A DNA stretch of 64,000 nt from Hyphomicrobiales bacterium (GTDB lineage: Bacteria > Pseudomonadota > Alphaproteobacteria > Rhizobiales > Beijerinckiaceae): NCBI GenBank assembly GCA_027484655.1, contig JAIXSM010000007.1, positions 1 to 64,000 of the forward strand, written 5' to 3'. The notes beneath the pieces are model-generated. The model searched no databases. It worked only from the letters and a program-made list of their open reading frames with translations, and had not been told where the DNA came from. Shown in pieces: positions 16,026-26,459 of the stretch. Within the stretch, counting starts at the first letter, position 1. Every line of letters begins with the position of its first letter. Made by a program: the position numbers and the translations under genes.

Positions 16026-16787
16026 TTATTCCGCGCCCCCGGGAGGTGAGAGAGTTCCGAGAAACCCCGCGAGATCATCCGTCACAAAGTCCACGTGCGC
16101 AGGCCTTTCCCGCGCGGTTTCCCAAGGGTCGCGGTGGTCGCTGGCGCCCTCAAGGGGCACAACCAAAGTGGTGACCATGCCACGCTGGTGAGGCGCCAGC
16201 AGATTGCGCGAAATGTCCTCAAACATCGCCGCGCGCGCGGGGTCCACGCCATGGCGCTCGAAGAACAGCTCGTAGGCCTCGGCATGCGGCTTTGGCAGCA
16301 GATTCGCCGCAACGATATCGAACACATCCTCGAACAACTCGGCAAAGCCCAGACGCTCGCAGGTGCGCAGCGCATGGTCGCGCGAGCCGTTGGTGAGAAT
16401 CAGCCTCCGCCCCGGCAGAGCCGCAATGGCGGCCGCCAGCGGCAGATCCGGCGCGATATTCGAGCGGTCGATGTCATGCACGAAGTCGAGGAAGGCGTGC
16501 GGGTCAAGCCCGTAGTCGTCAATGAGGCCGCGCAAAGTCGTCCCGTGCCGCTGGTAATAGTATTTTTGCAGCGCGCGCGTGGACAGGCCGTCGAGCCCGA
16601 ACATGTGGCACATGAACACCGTCATGCGGTCGTCGATCTTGGGCCACAGGTCGCTGTGCGGCGGATACAGGGTGTTGTCGAGATCGAACACCCACACATC
16701 CACGTGGGCGAACCGGGCGGCAGGATTGCCTGCGCCCGGCGTCGCCGCCGCGTGTCCAAATAACGCTGGCCCGCGGGGCGCGCTCAT
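16026..16787 (-). CDS. HAD-family pyrimidine 5'-nucleotidase
   Basis: A 253-residue haloacid-dehalogenase-like phosphatase of the Sdt1/pyrimidine 5'-nucleotidase family. Motif I is [13 protein letters not shown] (residues 31-43), motif II is [10 protein letters not shown], motif III has KPHAEAY and motif IV is MFEDISRNL. It probably dephosphorylates UMP/CMP-type nucleotides. Its ATG overlaps the argB stop by 4 bases, the usual alphaproteobacterial arrangement engB-argB-nucleotidase. It is the last gene of the rpmH operon on the minus strand. Confidence 0.85.
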   Translation of the reverse strand: MSAPRGPALFGHAAATPGAGNPAARFAHVDVWVFDLDNTLYPPHSDLWPKIDDRMTVFMCHMFGLDGLSTRALQKYYYQRHGTTLRGLIDDYGLDPHAFLDFVHDIDRSNIAPDLPLAAAIAALPGRRLILTNGSRDHALRTCERLGFAELFEDVFDIVAANLLPKPHAEAYELFFERHGVDPARAAMFEDISRNLLAPHQRGMVTTLVVPLEGASDHRDPWETARERPAHVDFVTDDLAGFLGTLSPPGGAE

Positions 16788-17683
16788 CCGCGTGTGATGA
16801 GCGTGCCCGCCCCGTGGTCCGTAAGAAGTTCGACGAGGACCGCATGGGGGGTCTTGCCATCAAGGATCACCACGCCCTCCACGCCCTGCTCAAGCGCGTA
16901 GATGCAGGTCTCCACCTTCGGGATCATGCCGCCGGTAATGGTGCCGTCGGCGATGAGATCACGGATCTGGCTGATGGACAGCTCCTTGATGAGCTGCTTG
17001 TTCTTGTCGAGCACGCCCGGCACGTCGGTGAGAAACAGGAGCCGCTTCGCCTTCAGCGCGCCGGCGATGGCGCCAGCGAACGTGTCGGCGTTGACGTTGT
17101 AGGTCTCGCCGTCCGCGCCCTGCGCCACCGGCGCGAGAACCGGGATGAGCTCACGGCCGAGAACCTGGTCGAGAACGGTGGTGTCCACCGTCTTCGGCTC
17201 GCCGACGAAGCCCAGATCGACGATGCGCTCGATATGCGAATCCGGGTCCATCACGGAGCGCGTCACCTTCTCGGCGACAACCATGTTGCCATCCTTGCCG
17301 CAAAGGCCGATGGCGCGCCCACCCTCGTTGTTGATGAAGCCCACGATCTGCTTGTTGATCGAGCCGGCGAGAACCATCTCGACGATCTCGACCGTGGCCT
17401 TGTCCGTTACCCGAAGGCCCGCGGCGAATTCGGACTTGATGCCGAGCTTGGAGAGCATGGCGCCGATCTGCGGCCCGCCCCCGTGCACCACAACCGGGTT
17501 CACACCGGACTGCTCCAGCAGCACCATGTCGCGGGCGAACTCGCGCGCCACCTGCTCGTCGCCCATGGCGTGGCCGCCGTATTTCACCACGACGATCGCG
17601 TCGTCATAGCGCAACATGTGCGGCAAGGCCTGCATGAGAACGGCGGCCTGCTCCTGGGGGCTTATGCGGGGGGCTTCGGTCAT
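16784..17683 (-). CDS. argB: Acetylglutamate kinase
   Basis: Phosphorylates N-acetylglutamate in arginine biosynthesis. The start at 17683 ([12 protein letters not shown]) gives 299 residues, the usual family length; in-frame codons further upstream have no family similarity and lie in the spacer after engB. Visible motifs are [10 protein letters not shown] (phosphate binding, Lys), [11 protein letters not shown] (Gly loop) and [11 protein letters not shown] near the nucleotide site. The long N-terminal helix typical of arginine-inhibitable hexameric enzymes is present. Co-transcribed with engB and the nucleotidase. Confidence 0.95.
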   Translation of the reverse strand: MTEAPRISPQEQAAVLMQALPHMLRYDDAIVVVKYGGHAMGDEQVAREFARDMVLLEQSGVNPVVVHGGGPQIGAMLSKLGIKSEFAAGLRVTDKATVEIVEMVLAGSINKQIVGFINNEGGRAIGLCGKDGNMVVAEKVTRSVMDPDSHIERIVDLGFVGEPKTVDTTVLDQVLGRELIPVLAPVAQGADGETYNVNADTFAGAIAGALKAKRLLFLTDVPGVLDKNKQLIKELSISQIRDLIADGTITGGMIPKVETCIYALEQGVEGVVILDGKTPHAVLVELLTDHGAGTLITRG

Positions 17684-17756
17684 CGCGTGCTTTCCGGCTT
17701 GGAAGACGCGCGAGTTGTAAAACGCGCGCGCGCTGATCTCAATGGGCCGGGCGAGG

Positions 17757-18434
17757 TCAGCCGCCCGCAGGCGGCGCTGCAAGCCCGGCGATGGCCGCGC
17801 GCAGCTCCGCGACGCCCTCGCCCGTGCGCGAGGATGTGAAGATCGCCCCGGGAAAGGCCGCAGGACGGCGGCTGAGAGCTTGCAGCGTCGCAGCCACACG
17901 CTCCTGCGCCTCGGATTTTTTCACTTCATCGAGCTTCGTGAGGACGACCTGATAGGACACCGCCGACTGGTCGAGCATATCGAACATCTGGGCGTCCACG
18001 TCCTTCACCCCGTGGCGTCCGTCGATGAGCACGAACACGCGGGCAAGCTGCTGGCGACCGCGCAGGTAGGCCTTCATCAGCTTCGTCCACGAGCCGATTT
18101 TCTGCTTCGACGCCTCGGCGTAGCCATACCCCGGCATATCGATGAGACGCAGACGCTCAGCCCCCACCGGTCCGCCCAGCGCGAAGAAGTTCAGCTCCTG
18201 GGTGCGGCCCGGCGTGTGCGACGTGCGCGCCAGCGTCTTGCGCCCTGTGAGAGCGTTCAAGAGCGAGGACTTTCCCACGTTCGAGCGGCCGGCGAACGCG
18301 ATCTCCGGAGCGCCGACGGGCGGCAGGTTGTCGATCATCGACGCCGCCCAGAAAAACTCGCACGGGCCGGCAAAGAGCAGCCGGCCCGCTTCGATCTGGT
18401 CATCCGGTCCCGATGCCGGGATCTCGTTGGTCAA
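17757..18434 (-). CDS. engB: Ribosome biogenesis GTPase EngB/YihA
   Basis: A 225-residue TRAFAC-class GTPase that assists 50S subunit assembly. Motifs in order: G1 [10 protein letters not shown]2 region [10 protein letters not shown]3 DMPGYGYA and G4 TKLDE. It lies 34 bases after yidC and 73 bases before argB in the same orientation. This order is normal for the alphaproteobacterial yidC-engB-argB block. Confidence 0.95.
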   Translation of the reverse strand: MTNEIPASGPDDQIEAGRLLFAGPCEFFWAASMIDNLPPVGAPEIAFAGRSNVGKSSLLNALTGRKTLARTSHTPGRTQELNFFALGGPVGAERLRLIDMPGYGYAEASKQKIGSWTKLMKAYLRGRQQLARVFVLIDGRHGVKDVDAQMFDMLDQSAVSYQVVLTKLDEVKKSEAQERVAATLQALSRRPAAFPGAIFTSSRTGEGVAELRAAIAGLAAPPAGG

Positions 18435-18468
18435 TACGTACTCCTTGGCGCGCTTCTCGCGGCCGTCA

Positions 18469-20337
18469 TCATGGGCTGGCAGGCGACTTGCGGCGGAACA
18501 GGCCTGCGAGGTTGTCCCACAGCTCGATCTTAACCCCGAGCTTTTTCATGATGTAGTACTGCTGGGCCACGGAGAGAATGTTGTTCCAGGTCCAGTAGAT
18601 CACGAGTCCGGCCGGGAATGCGCCGAGCATGAGGGTGAAGATCACCGGCATCCACGCAAACATCGCCTTCTGGATGGGATCTGTCGGCTCCGGGTTCATC
18701 TTCATCTGGACGAACATCGAAACGCCCATCAGCAGCGGCCACACGCCGACCCACAGGAACGCGCCGAAGATCGGAACCAGCGTCGGGTCGAACGGCAGCA
18801 GGCCGAACAGGTTGAACAGGTTCGTTGGATCCGGCGCCGCCAGGTCGCGAACCCAGCCGAAGAACGGAGCGTGACGCATCTCGATGGTGATGAAGATCAC
18901 CTTGTAGAGCGCGAAGAACACCGGAATCTGGATCAGGATCGGCAGACAGCCCGCGATCGGATTGATCTTCTCGCGTTTGTACAGCTCCATCAGTTCTTTC
19001 TGGAGCGTCTGCTTGTCGTCCGCGTATCGCTCCTGCAAGACCTTCATCTCAGGCTGCACCGCCTTCATCTTCGCCATCGAGTGATAGCTGCGGTTGGCGA
19101 GCGGGAAGAAGACGAGCTTGACGATCACGGTGACGAGAAGGATCGCGCCGCCGAAGTTGCCGACGAGCAGATACATGTAGTGGATCAACCAGAACATCGG
19201 CTTGGTGATGAAATAGAACCACCCCCAGTCGATCATCAGGTCGAAGTTCTTGATATTGAGGTTCGTGTCGTAGGCGTCGATGATCAACGTCTCTTTCGCG
19301 CCGGCGAAGATACGATGGGTCGCCTCCATGGTGGCGCCGGGGGCGGCGACGCGGCCCTCTTCAAGCAGGTCGGACTGGAACGTGCGCGCGTTGGCCGGCC
19401 CCATGGCGGTGAAGCGCGCTTCGAAGGTCGCCGTCTGCTCCGGAATGACCGCGGTGGCCCAGTACTTGTCGGTAATGCCCACCCAGCCGCCGGTTCCCTT
19501 CATCAGGTGCGTCTGCTTGGGCTCCTTCTCGACCTTGTCGTAGGTGTACTCCTGCACGCGGGAATCGCCGACCACGCCGACGAAGCCCTCATGAAGCACG
19601 AAGAAACCGTCTGTCTTCGGCTTTCCGACGCGGGAGGTGAGCGCATAGGGGAACAGGGTCACCGCCTGATCGGTCTTGTTTTCAACCGAGTTGCGGATCG
19701 TGAACATGAAGTGTTCGTCCACCGAGAACACGCGGCGGAAAATCAGGCCCTGGCCATTGTCGAACGTGAGGGTGACCGGCGTGGACGTGGTGAGCGTCTG
19801 GCGATCAGCCGTCCAGACCGAGTCCGGGCGCGGGGCGACCACGTTCGAGCCGGGCTGGGCGACGAAGCCGCTCTCCACGAAGTACGGCTCGGGCGCGCCC
19901 GACGGGTTCAGCAGATTGATGATCGGGCTGCCGCTCTGGATCGTCTGGCGGTAGTTCTTCAGGCGAACGTCATCGATGCGGCCGCCACGCAGGTTGATCG
20001 AGCCCAGGATGCTGGGCGTGTCGATTGCGGCGCGCGCCACGCCCTCCATGGCCTGTTCGCGGGTCTGCTGCGCTACGGGAAGTGCGGGCGGGGTCGGCGC
20101 GCCCGGAGCCGTGGGAGCCACGGCGGGCGCCGCTGGCGCGCCCGGCTGGGCCGGCGCGGCGGGAAGCGGACTGGACGCGGGAACGCCAGGCGCCGAAGGA
20201 GCCTGCTGCGTCGCCTGCTGGGCCTGCCGCTGCTGCTGCTTCTGCGCCTCGGGGCTGCCGTAGAAAAAGTTCCAGCCGATGATGACCAGAAGCGACAGGC
20301 CCATGGCCATAAAAAGGTTCTTCTGGTCCTCGCGCAT
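18469..20337 (-). CDS. yidC: Membrane protein insertase YidC
   Basis: A 622-residue inner-membrane insertase/chaperone. It opens with an uncleaved signal anchor ([19 protein letters not shown]), followed by a long Ala/Pro/Gln-rich linker (about residues 30-95) and the periplasmic beta-supersandwich domain. The conserved C-terminal five-helix core begins near [16 protein letters not shown] and carries the hydrophilic-groove Arg region and the coiled cytoplasmic loop [14 protein letters not shown]. It sits 46 bases downstream of rnpA, as is standard in bacteria. Confidence 0.96.
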   Translation of the reverse strand: MREDQKNLFMAMGLSLLVIIGWNFFYGSPEAQKQQQRQAQQATQQAPSAPGVPASSPLPAAPAQPGAPAAPAVAPTAPGAPTPPALPVAQQTREQAMEGVARAAIDTPSILGSINLRGGRIDDVRLKNYRQTIQSGSPIINLLNPSGAPEPYFVESGFVAQPGSNVVAPRPDSVWTADRQTLTTSTPVTLTFDNGQGLIFRRVFSVDEHFMFTIRNSVENKTDQAVTLFPYALTSRVGKPKTDGFFVLHEGFVGVVGDSRVQEYTYDKVEKEPKQTHLMKGTGGWVGITDKYWATAVIPEQTATFEARFTAMGPANARTFQSDLLEEGRVAAPGATMEATHRIFAGAKETLIIDAYDTNLNIKNFDLMIDWGWFYFITKPMFWLIHYMYLLVGNFGGAILLVTVIVKLVFFPLANRSYHSMAKMKAVQPEMKVLQERYADDKQTLQKELMELYKREKINPIAGCLPILIQIPVFFALYKVIFITIEMRHAPFFGWVRDLAAPDPTNLFNLFGLLPFDPTLVPIFGAFLWVGVWPLLMGVSMFVQMKMNPEPTDPIQKAMFAWMPVIFTLMLGAFPAGLVIYWTWNNILSVAQQYYIMKKLGVKIELWDNLAGLFRRKSPASP

Positions 20338-20383
20338 GCTGAAAGCCTTGTTTGGGGAGCCGAAAGCGCCGGAGCGCGTGATT

Positions 20384-20839
20384 TCAGGGAGCTGGCGACC
20401 TGTCTGAGCCCGCGCCGGCGCCCCCTGGGCGCGTCTTGCGGGCGCCGATCAGGCGCAGCGCCCGGGCCAGTTCGCTCACGAGCTGATCGAATCCAGCGTC
20501 AAGCGACGACCTGCGGGCGACGATTACATAGTCGAAACCGGGCCGCGCCTCCAGAGGGGCGGCGCGTCGCAGGGCCTCGCGCAGGCGCCGGCGCATACGA
20601 TTTCGCTCCACCGCGCCGCCCGCCTTGCGGGTCACGGTGAAGCCGAATCGGGCCGGCCCTTCGACCTTGTCGCGCGGGGCAGCCTGAAGGCTGAACGCGC
20701 GCGAATGAAAGCGCTCGCCCTTGGCCACGCGAAGGAACTCCGGACGTTGCCGCAACCGCTCAAAAGCGGGCGCAACCGGTGACGGAGGAACGGCGGATCC
20801 GGCCGCTGTGTCGGGGACGTTTGCGCCGGGGTCCGTCAT
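20384..20839 (-). CDS. rnpA: Ribonuclease P protein component
   Basis: The 151-residue basic subunit of RNase P, which matures tRNA 5' ends. The RNR signature is [16 protein letters not shown], and the FxFTVTRK strand precedes it. Family members are usually about 120 residues; here a Pro/Ala-rich leader of about 25 residues and a Gly/Ala tail add length, so the true start could be further in. It follows rpmH by 33 bases. Confidence 0.94.
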   Translation of the reverse strand: MTDPGANVPDTAAGSAVPPSPVAPAFERLRQRPEFLRVAKGERFHSRAFSLQAAPRDKVEGPARFGFTVTRKAGGAVERNRMRRRLREALRRAAPLEARPGFDYVIVARRSSLDAGFDQLVSELARALRLIGARKTRPGGAGAGSDRSPAP

Positions 20840-20872
20840 CGTCGCTCGCGATCTGACGGGATGTGAGCGGGA

Positions 20873-21007
20873 TCAGGCCGAAAGGCGCTTGCGACCGCGG
20901 GCGCGGCGGGCGGCGATGACCTTGCGGCCGCCGACGGTGGCCATGCGCGAGCGGAAGCCATGGCGGCGCTTGCGCACGATCTTGCTGGGCTGATAAGTCC
21001 GTTTCAC
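20873..21007 (-). CDS. rpmH: 50S ribosomal protein L34 (GTG start)
   Basis: The 44-residue product runs [17 protein letters not shown] and ends RGRKRLSA, a full-length L34. No ATG is available at the right place. The initiator is GTG at 21007-21005, preceded by GGAGAAG at a normal distance. First gene of the rpmH-rnpA-yidC-engB-argB operon. Confidence 0.95.
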   Translation of the reverse strand: MKRTYQPSKIVRKRRHGFRSRMATVGGRKVIAARRARGRKRLSA

Positions 21008-21172
21008 GGGTCTTCTCCGGGTTATGGAGACCAGCCGGGCGCGGCGCGCGCCGCAAAGCGGGTCATTAACGTCAAAAAACGCCGATGCGCTCCCCGGGCC
21101 GCCGCGGAGGTTTCCGGAGGAACCGTCCACAGGCCAGAAAGCGACGTCGGCGCCGCCGAAATCGAGTGGGGC

Positions 21173-21202
21173 CATATACGGTAAAGGTGAGCGGCGAGTC
21201 AA
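21173..21202 (-). promoter_or_regulatory. Probable sigma-70 promoter of the rpmH operon
   Basis: On the minus strand, TTGACT (21202-21197) is followed after 18 bases by TATATG (21178-21173), about 165 bases upstream of the rpmH GTG. It is the only good pair of boxes in the divergent space between rpmH and the VTT-domain gene. Confidence 0.55.
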
Positions 21203-21276
21203 TTGAGCATCGCGTTGCGCGGGCATGTGAACGGGCGCCGCGTGCGCAGCGCGGGCGGAGCGTCTATTGTAGTCCC

Positions 21277-22095
21277 ATGATCACAGAACCGACGCCGCTC
21301 ACAAAGCCCAACAGAGGTTTTGCGCGCCTCGCGCCACTCATCGCGCTCGCCCTTCTGCTGGCGGCCGCGCTGGCGGCGGGGGCGGGACGCTACCTCACCC
21401 TTGAAAACATCCTGGCGAGCCGTGAATCGCTGGAGGCTCTTGTGGAGGGCCGGCGCGCGGCTGTCCTCGTCGGCTACGTGCTGCTCTATGCCGCGGTGGT
21501 CGCCGCCTCCATTCCGGGCGCGACCCTGTTCACGATCGCAGGCGGCCTGCTCTTTGGCGGATGGCTCGGCGGGGCGGCCGCGATCGTGGGCGCCACCGCG
21601 GGCGCCACGCTCCTGTTTCTGGCGGCGCGCACGTCGCTGGGCCACGCGCTCACCCGGCGGGCGGGCCCGGCCATCGCGCGCTTTCGCGCCGGCTTTCAGC
21701 GCGACGCCGTGTCCTACCTGCTTTTCCTGCGGCTGGTGAGCCTGTTCCCCTTCTGGCTGGTGAACCTCGCCCTCGCCGTCACGGGGGTGCGCCTGTGGAC
21801 CTTCGTGTGGACGACGTTCATCGGGATTATGCCGGCGACCCTCGCCTTCGCGCTCGCCGGCGCCGGGCTCGCGTCGGTCGCCGACGCGCGGCGTCTGGCC
21901 TACGAGGGCTGCCTTGCGGCTGGCGGGGCGGATTGCAGGCTGTCGATCGGCCCTGGCGACCTTGTCACCCGCGAAACGCTCATCGCGATCACCGCCATCG
22001 GGATCGTGGCCCTTGCGCCGGCGCTCATGCGCCGCCTGCGCGGCGCGCCCCAAACCGCGCCTGCCCCCGCTAACGACAGGAGCAACGATGTCTGA
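21277..22095 (+). CDS. VTT-domain (TVP38/TMEM64-type) membrane protein
   Basis: A 272-residue integral membrane protein of the DedA/SNARE-associated superfamily. It has an N-terminal TM ([20 protein letters not shown]), the family core with [18 protein letters not shown] and [19 protein letters not shown], and a last TM near [13 protein letters not shown]. The ATG at 21277 precedes the first TM directly. Upstream in-frame codons would encode a basic, atypical leader. The stop overlaps the start of the next gene by 8 bases. Members are thought to act in lipid scrambling or transport, and many bacterial genomes pair this gene with the flavin reductase that follows here. Confidence 0.85.
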   Translation: MITEPTPLTKPNRGFARLAPLIALALLLAAALAAGAGRYLTLENILASRESLEALVEGRRAAVLVGYVLLYAAVVAASIPGATLFTIAGGLLFGGWLGGAAAIVGATAGATLLFLAARTSLGHALTRRAGPAIARFRAGFQRDAVSYLLFLRLVSLFPFWLVNLALAVTGVRLWTFVWTTFIGIMPATLAFALAGAGLASVADARRLAYEGCLAAGGADCRLSIGPGDLVTRETLIAITAIGIVALAPALMRRLRGAPQTAPAPANDRSNDV

Positions 22096-23512
22096 GACGC
22101 TTCAAACCGACCTGTGCGTCATCGGCGCGGGGTCGGGCGGCCTGTCCGTCGCCGCGGCGGCGGCCGCCATGGGCGTCCCTGTGGTCCTCATTGAAAAGGG
22201 CCGGATGGGCGGCGACTGCCTGAACTACGGGTGCGTCCCCTCCAAGGCGCTCATCGCCGCCGCCAGGGCCGCCCACGAGACGCGCCGCGCCGCACGATTC
22301 GGCGTGCGGTCCACGGAGCCGCAAATCGACTGGGCGCAGGTGCGCGCCCATGTGCGCGGCGTCATCGGCGCCATCGAGCCCACCGACAGCGAGGAGCGCT
22401 TCAGGGCGATGGGCGTGCACGTGATTCGCGGCAAGGCCCGGTTCATCGGCATGGACCGCGTCGAAGCGAATGGCGTGGAGATCCGCGCGCGGCGCTTCGT
22501 GATCGCCACAGGCTCTTCGCCCCGGATGCCGAACATCCCCGGCATCGAGTTCGCCCGCTGCCTGACCAATGAGACGATCTTCGATCTCGAGGAGGCGCCA
22601 AGCCGGCTGGCAGTGATCGGCGCCGGGGCGGTCGGCGTTGAACTCGCCCAGGCGTTCCGGCGCCTTGGCTGTGATGTTCTGGTGCTTGAGGCCGGGCGCG
22701 CGCTGGCGAAAGAAGACCCTGAGCTGGCGGCGCCTGCGCTCGCCGCGTTGCGGCGGGAGGGCGTGGAGGTGCGCGAAGGCGCGCGCATCGTGCGGTTCGA
22801 CCCGGTTCACTCTGGCGCACAGCTTGTTCTGGAGCGTGAGGGCGGCGAAGAAATCGTCACCGCCAGCCATGTGCTGGTGGCCGTGGGGCGGGCGCCGAAC
22901 ATCCATGATCTCGGCCTCGACCTCGCGCGAGTCGCCCATGACGAGCGGGGCGTGAGCGTGCGAAAGGGCGTTCGCACCACCAACCGGCGCGTGTACGCTA
23001 TTGGCGACGCGGCCGGCGGTCCGCAGTTCACCCATGCGGCCAACCACCAGGCCGGGCTTGTCCTGCGCTCGGCCTTGTTCCGGCTGCCGACCCGCGCCCG
23101 CCCAGAAATCATTCCCCGCGTCACGTACGCCGACCCGGAGATCGCCGTCGCCGGCCTCACGGAGGAGCAGGCCCGCGCCACGCACAAGAAGCTGGAAATC
23201 CTGCGCTGGCCCTTCGCGGAGAACGACCGGGCCCGGGCTGAGGGCCGCACGGAGGGGCTCATCAAGATCGTGGCGACCCCGGGCGGCCGGGTTCTCGGCG
23301 CGGGAATCGTCGGCGCCCACGCGGGCGAACTCATCGCGCCCTGGCAGATGGCCATCACCAAGGGCATGAACGTGGCCGACATCGCCGGGCTGGTGCTGCC
23401 CTACCCCACCCTCTCGGAGGTCTCCCGGCGGGCCGCAATCCTGCACTATGCGCCGAAGCTGCGGAGCCATATGCTGCAACGCGTTCTGAAGGCCATTCGC
23501 TGGCTGGGGTGA
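22088..23512 (+). CDS. Pyridine nucleotide-disulfide oxidoreductase (dihydrolipoyl dehydrogenase / mercuric reductase-like)
   Basis: A 474-residue class I flavin disulfide reductase. It shows the FAD-binding GAGSGGLSVA, the redox-active disulfide in GGDCLNYGCVPS, the NAD-binding GAGAVGVELA, a second FAD motif AIGDAAGGPQFTH and a dimerisation domain ending TLSEVSRRAA. The C-terminal Cys pair and N-terminal HMA domain of true mercuric reductases are absent. It is coupled to the VTT-domain gene and followed by a histidine kinase. The electron acceptor is unknown. Confidence 0.85.
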   Translation: MSETLQTDLCVIGAGSGGLSVAAAAAAMGVPVVLIEKGRMGGDCLNYGCVPSKALIAAARAAHETRRAARFGVRSTEPQIDWAQVRAHVRGVIGAIEPTDSEERFRAMGVHVIRGKARFIGMDRVEANGVEIRARRFVIATGSSPRMPNIPGIEFARCLTNETIFDLEEAPSRLAVIGAGAVGVELAQAFRRLGCDVLVLEAGRALAKEDPELAAPALAALRREGVEVREGARIVRFDPVHSGAQLVLEREGGEEIVTASHVLVAVGRAPNIHDLGLDLARVAHDERGVSVRKGVRTTNRRVYAIGDAAGGPQFTHAANHQAGLVLRSALFRLPTRARPEIIPRVTYADPEIAVAGLTEEQARATHKKLEILRWPFAENDRARAEGRTEGLIKIVATPGGRVLGAGIVGAHAGELIAPWQMAITKGMNVADIAGLVLPYPTLSEVSRRAAILHYAPKLRSHMLQRVLKAIRWLG

Positions 23513-23526
23513 ACGGGAGCCGGGCG

Positions 23527-24996
23527 ATGGGCGAAACGCCGCGCGACACGGGATCGGGCAAGGCCAGCCGCCGCTGGCCGGGCGCCGGTTTGTCGGGTCG
23601 CGTGCTGGTGCTCAGCATCGCCTTCGTCATGGTCGCCGAGGTTGCGATCTACATCCCCTCCATCGCCAATTTCCGCAACAACTGGCTGCGGGACCGCCTG
23701 AGCGCGGCCTACACCGCCGCCCTCGTTCTGGAGGCCGCTGCGCCCGACAAGGCGATTCCGGAGCAGTTGAAAAGCGAGCTGCTGGCGAGCGTGGGCGCCA
23801 TGTCCATCGCGGTGAAGACGCAGGACGCCCGCCGCCTCCTCGCCGCTTCCGACACGCCCCCTCGTGTGGCCGAGCGTTTCGACCTGCGCGACGCCTCGCC
23901 GCTGGACGCCATCGCCGGCGCGTTTCGCACCCTGTGGGGGCCTCCGGAGGGCGCCCTGCTCGTGATCGGGGCGGGCCCGCATGGTGCGCAGTTTATCGAG
24001 ATCACGCTGTCACAGGAGCCGCTGCGGCAGGCCATGTGGCGCTATTCCGGCAACATCCTGCTGTTGTCGCTGCTCATTTCCATGATTGTGGCGAGCCTCG
24101 CGGTTCTCGCCCTGCATCTGCTGGTGCTGCGCCCGGTCGGGCGGCTCACCACCAGCCTCATCGCGTTCCGGGACAGTCCGGAGGATCCAACCCGGATCAT
24201 AGAACCGTCTGGCAAACATCACGAAATCGGCCTCGCTGAAGCAGCCCTCGCCCAGACGCAACGCGCCCTGCTGGAGGAACTGCGGGAAAAGAAGCGCCTC
24301 GCGTCCCTTGGGCTCGCCGTCGCCAAGATCAACCACGACCTGCGCAACATGCTGTCGAGCGCGCAGCTCCTTTCGGATCGTCTGGCAGGCTCGCCGGATC
24401 CGGTGGGCCGCGCCGTGGCGCCGAAGCTGATCCGCACCCTCGACCGCGCCATCGCGTTCTGCCAGTCCACCCTCACGTATGGCCGCGCCGCGGAGCCCAC
24501 GCCCGTCGTGCGGCCCTGCCGGTTGCGCAACGTGGCGGCGGAGGCCGTGGACGCGGCGGGCGGGCCGGCTGTGCGCCTCGTGAACGACGTGCCCGGCGAC
24601 TTTCTGGTGCTGGCGGACCGGGAGCACCTGTTCCGCGCCCTCATGAACCTGCTGCGCAACGCCTGCGAGGCGCTGGAGGCGGCGGGGCCGCAACCCGGGC
24701 GCGAACCACTTGTGCGCGTCAGCGCCGTGCGCAGGCCGGGCGTCGTGGTCATCGATGTGTCGGACAGCGGACCGGGCGTGCCCCAGCGCGCCCGCGAAAA
24801 CCTGTTCGTGGCGTTTCAGGGCTCGGACCGCGCCGGCGGCACGGGCCTTGGGCTGGCCATCGCGGCGGAGCTTGTCGCCGCTCACGGCGGCGGCATTCGT
24901 CTGCTGCTCGAAGGGCTTGAAGGCGGCGCCACCTTCCGCATCGAGCTGCCGGACAGGCCGCCCGCCCGCCACCGGGACACCGCGGCCGCCGGCTGA
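23527..24996 (+). CDS. Membrane sensor histidine kinase, orphan
   Basis: A 489-residue kinase with one N-terminal TM (VLVLSIAFVMVAEVAIYI), a periplasmic domain of about 130 residues and a second TM (NILLLSLLISMIVASLAVLAL). A HAMP-like linker follows, then the phospho-acceptor helix with KINHDLRNMLSSAQ and a HATPase domain (N box LLRNACEAL, G boxes DSGPGV and GGTGLGLAIA). ATG 23527 after CGGGAGC is preferred over GTG 23509, which overlaps the previous stop. No response regulator gene lies nearby, so its partner is elsewhere. Co-transcription with the VTT and reductase genes hints at redox or envelope sensing. Confidence 0.85.
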   Translation: MGETPRDTGSGKASRRWPGAGLSGRVLVLSIAFVMVAEVAIYIPSIANFRNNWLRDRLSAAYTAALVLEAAAPDKAIPEQLKSELLASVGAMSIAVKTQDARRLLAASDTPPRVAERFDLRDASPLDAIAGAFRTLWGPPEGALLVIGAGPHGAQFIEITLSQEPLRQAMWRYSGNILLLSLLISMIVASLAVLALHLLVLRPVGRLTTSLIAFRDSPEDPTRIIEPSGKHHEIGLAEAALAQTQRALLEELREKKRLASLGLAVAKINHDLRNMLSSAQLLSDRLAGSPDPVGRAVAPKLIRTLDRAIAFCQSTLTYGRAAEPTPVVRPCRLRNVAAEAVDAAGGPAVRLVNDVPGDFLVLADREHLFRALMNLLRNACEALEAAGPQPGREPLVRVSAVRRPGVVVIDVSDSGPGVPQRARENLFVAFQGSDRAGGTGLGLAIAAELVAAHGGGIRLLLEGLEGGATFRIELPDRPPARHRDTAAAG

Positions 24997-25009
24997 TTCC
25001 CGGCAGGAG

Positions 25010-25033
25010 CGCGGGGCTCCGGGTCGCCCCGCG
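25010..25033 (+). terminator. Possible terminator after the kinase gene
   Basis: A 7-bp stem CGCGGGG/CCCCGCG (25010-25016 with 25027-25033) with a 10-base loop, followed by TTGACTTTG. There is no full T-run, so termination would be weak. Confidence 0.35.
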
Positions 25034-25062
25034 TTGACTTTGTGGGCGCCGCCTCGCAAATA
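25034..25062 (+). promoter_or_regulatory. Candidate promoter of dapD
   Basis: TTGACT at 25034-25039, a 17-base spacer, then CAAATA at 25057-25062, about 45 bases before the dapD start codon. The -10 box is weak. Confidence 0.4.
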
Positions 25063-25107
25063 CGCCCGAGGCCCAGCGCCAACCGATCAAATCCCCGGGA
25101 ACGCTCC

Positions 25108-25965
25108 ATGTCGCTTGCTCAGCTCGAACAGACCATTAACGACGCCTTCGCCCGCGCCGGCGAAATCAACGCCTCGACGCAGGGAGCCGTGCGCGATGCG
25201 GTGAACGAGGCGCTCGCGCTGCTCGACGCCGGCAAGGCCCGCGTCGCCGAGAAAATCGAGGGCAAGACCGGCCCGGAAAGCTGGCAGGTCAACCAGTGGC
25301 TCAAGAAGGCGGTTCTGCTGTCCTTCCGTCTCAATGACATGTCGGCGATCTCCGGCGGCCCCAACGGCGCCACGTGGTGGGACAAGGTGCCCTCCAAGTT
25401 CGACGGCTGGACAGCGGCCGATCACGCGGCGGCTGGCTTCCGCTCGGTGCCCAACTGCGTCGTGCGCCGCTCGGCCTACATCGCTCCGGGCGTCATTCTG
25501 ATGCCATCGTTTGTGAATCTGGGCGCTCACGTGGGTTCGGGCTCGATGGTGGACACATGGGCCACGGTGGGCTCGTGCGCGCAGATCGGCAAGAACGTGC
25601 ACCTCTCCGGTGGCGTCGGCATCGGCGGCGTTCTGGAGCCGCTGCAGGCCGGCCCCACCATCATCGAGGACAACTGCTTCATCGGCGCCCGCTCCGAGGT
25701 GGTCGAGGGCGTGATCGTTGGCGAGGGCTCGGTGCTCTCCATGGGCGTGTTCATCGGCGCCTCCACGAAGATCATCGATCGGGCCACCGGCAAGGTGCAC
25801 ATGGGCTATGTGCCGCCCTACTCCGTGGTCGTCCCCGGCGCCATGCCCGGCAAGCCGCTGCCGGACGGATCCGCCGGACCTTCGCTTTACTGCGCCGTGA
25901 TCGTGAAAACCGTCGATGCGCAGACGCGGTCCAAGACCGGCATCAACGAACTCCTGAGGGATTGA
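25108..25965 (+). CDS. dapD: 2,3,4,5-tetrahydropyridine-2,6-dicarboxylate N-succinyltransferase
   Basis: A 285-residue trimeric acyltransferase of the succinylase branch of lysine/diaminopimelate synthesis. An N-terminal helical domain ([14 protein letters not shown]) is followed by a left-handed beta-helix built of hexapeptide repeats ([28 protein letters not shown]) and the family tail with a GVPPYS-like loop. The start at 25108 gives the normal family length. The TGA overlaps the ATG of the next gene by one base. Confidence 0.95.
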   Translation: MSLAQLEQTINDAFARAGEINASTQGAVRDAVNEALALLDAGKARVAEKIEGKTGPESWQVNQWLKKAVLLSFRLNDMSAISGGPNGATWWDKVPSKFDGWTAADHAAAGFRSVPNCVVRRSAYIAPGVILMPSFVNLGAHVGSGSMVDTWATVGSCAQIGKNVHLSGGVGIGGVLEPLQAGPTIIEDNCFIGARSEVVEGVIVGEGSVLSMGVFIGASTKIIDRATGKVHMGYVPPYSVVVPGAMPGKPLPDGSAGPSLYCAVIVKTVDAQTRSKTGINELLRD

Positions 25966-26453
25966 TGGCCTCGGTTCTTTCCGGACCCGGCCTGCGGTTT
26001 CTCTACCGCAGCGAGGAGGGCGTCATCGACCGCCGCGTGTGGTGGCTCGGCGTCGCCCCGCTCGCCTCTATGCTCGTGCTCCTGAGCCTCGGGTGGCGCG
26101 CGCTCGCGCCCTACGCGGGGCGCGGGCTCGATGAACGCGCATTCCTCGATCCGCTGACGCTGACCGCCTATATCTATCTGTCGGTCATGGCGTTTGCGAC
26201 GATCCTGATCGCGGTCTGCTTCGTCATCCTGTCGATGAAGCGATTGCGCGACCGGGGCCGCCCGCCGGGCCTTGCCGGCGCGTTGCCCCTTGCCGCCCTG
26301 CTCGCAGGGGCCGGCGCGTGGCTTGAACCGCAGGTGGGCGGCGGAACGGTATCCACGCTGAACATGGCGGCTTTCGCGTTCCTTGTGGTCGCCGTCGTGT
26401 GGACCGTGGTGGAGATGGGCGTGCTGCCAGGGCGCGACGCCGAGGAGCCGTAG
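25965..26453 (+). CDS. DUF805-like membrane protein
   Basis: A 162-residue protein that begins on the last base of the dapD stop (TGATG). At least four hydrophobic segments are visible (LASMLVLLSLGW, YLSVMAFATILIAVCFVIL, GALPLAALLAGAGAWL, AAFAFLVVAVVWTVVEMGVL). An MKRLRDRGR element after the second is typical of DUF805 proteins. Function is unknown; coupling with dapD suggests co-expression rather than a proven role in lysine synthesis. Confidence 0.75.
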   Translation: MASVLSGPGLRFLYRSEEGVIDRRVWWLGVAPLASMLVLLSLGWRALAPYAGRGLDERAFLDPLTLTAYIYLSVMAFATILIAVCFVILSMKRLRDRGRPPGLAGALPLAALLAGAGAWLEPQVGGGTVSTLNMAAFAFLVVAVVWTVVEMGVLPGRDAEEP

Positions 26454-26459
26454 CCGCTC

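Noticed and set aside
18142-20640. A very long plus-strand open frame opposite yidC
   Set aside because: It is antisense to a clear yidC and engB, has the His/Arg/Asp-rich composition of GC-rich shadow frames and matches no family. The same applies to long frames opposite argB (16814-17839), the flavin reductase (22070-23479), the CBS protein (26481-27758) and the NRPS (51429-52769, 53202-55298).
20384-21276. Replication origin next to rpmH-rnpA
   Set aside because: No dnaA gene and no cluster of DnaA boxes is seen between rpmH and the next gene; in alphaproteobacteria rpmH is usually not at the origin.
22088-23512. Mercury resistance gene merA
   Set aside because: No C-terminal Cys pair, no N-terminal metal-binding domain and no mer genes nearby; only the general flavin disulfide reductase fold is shared.
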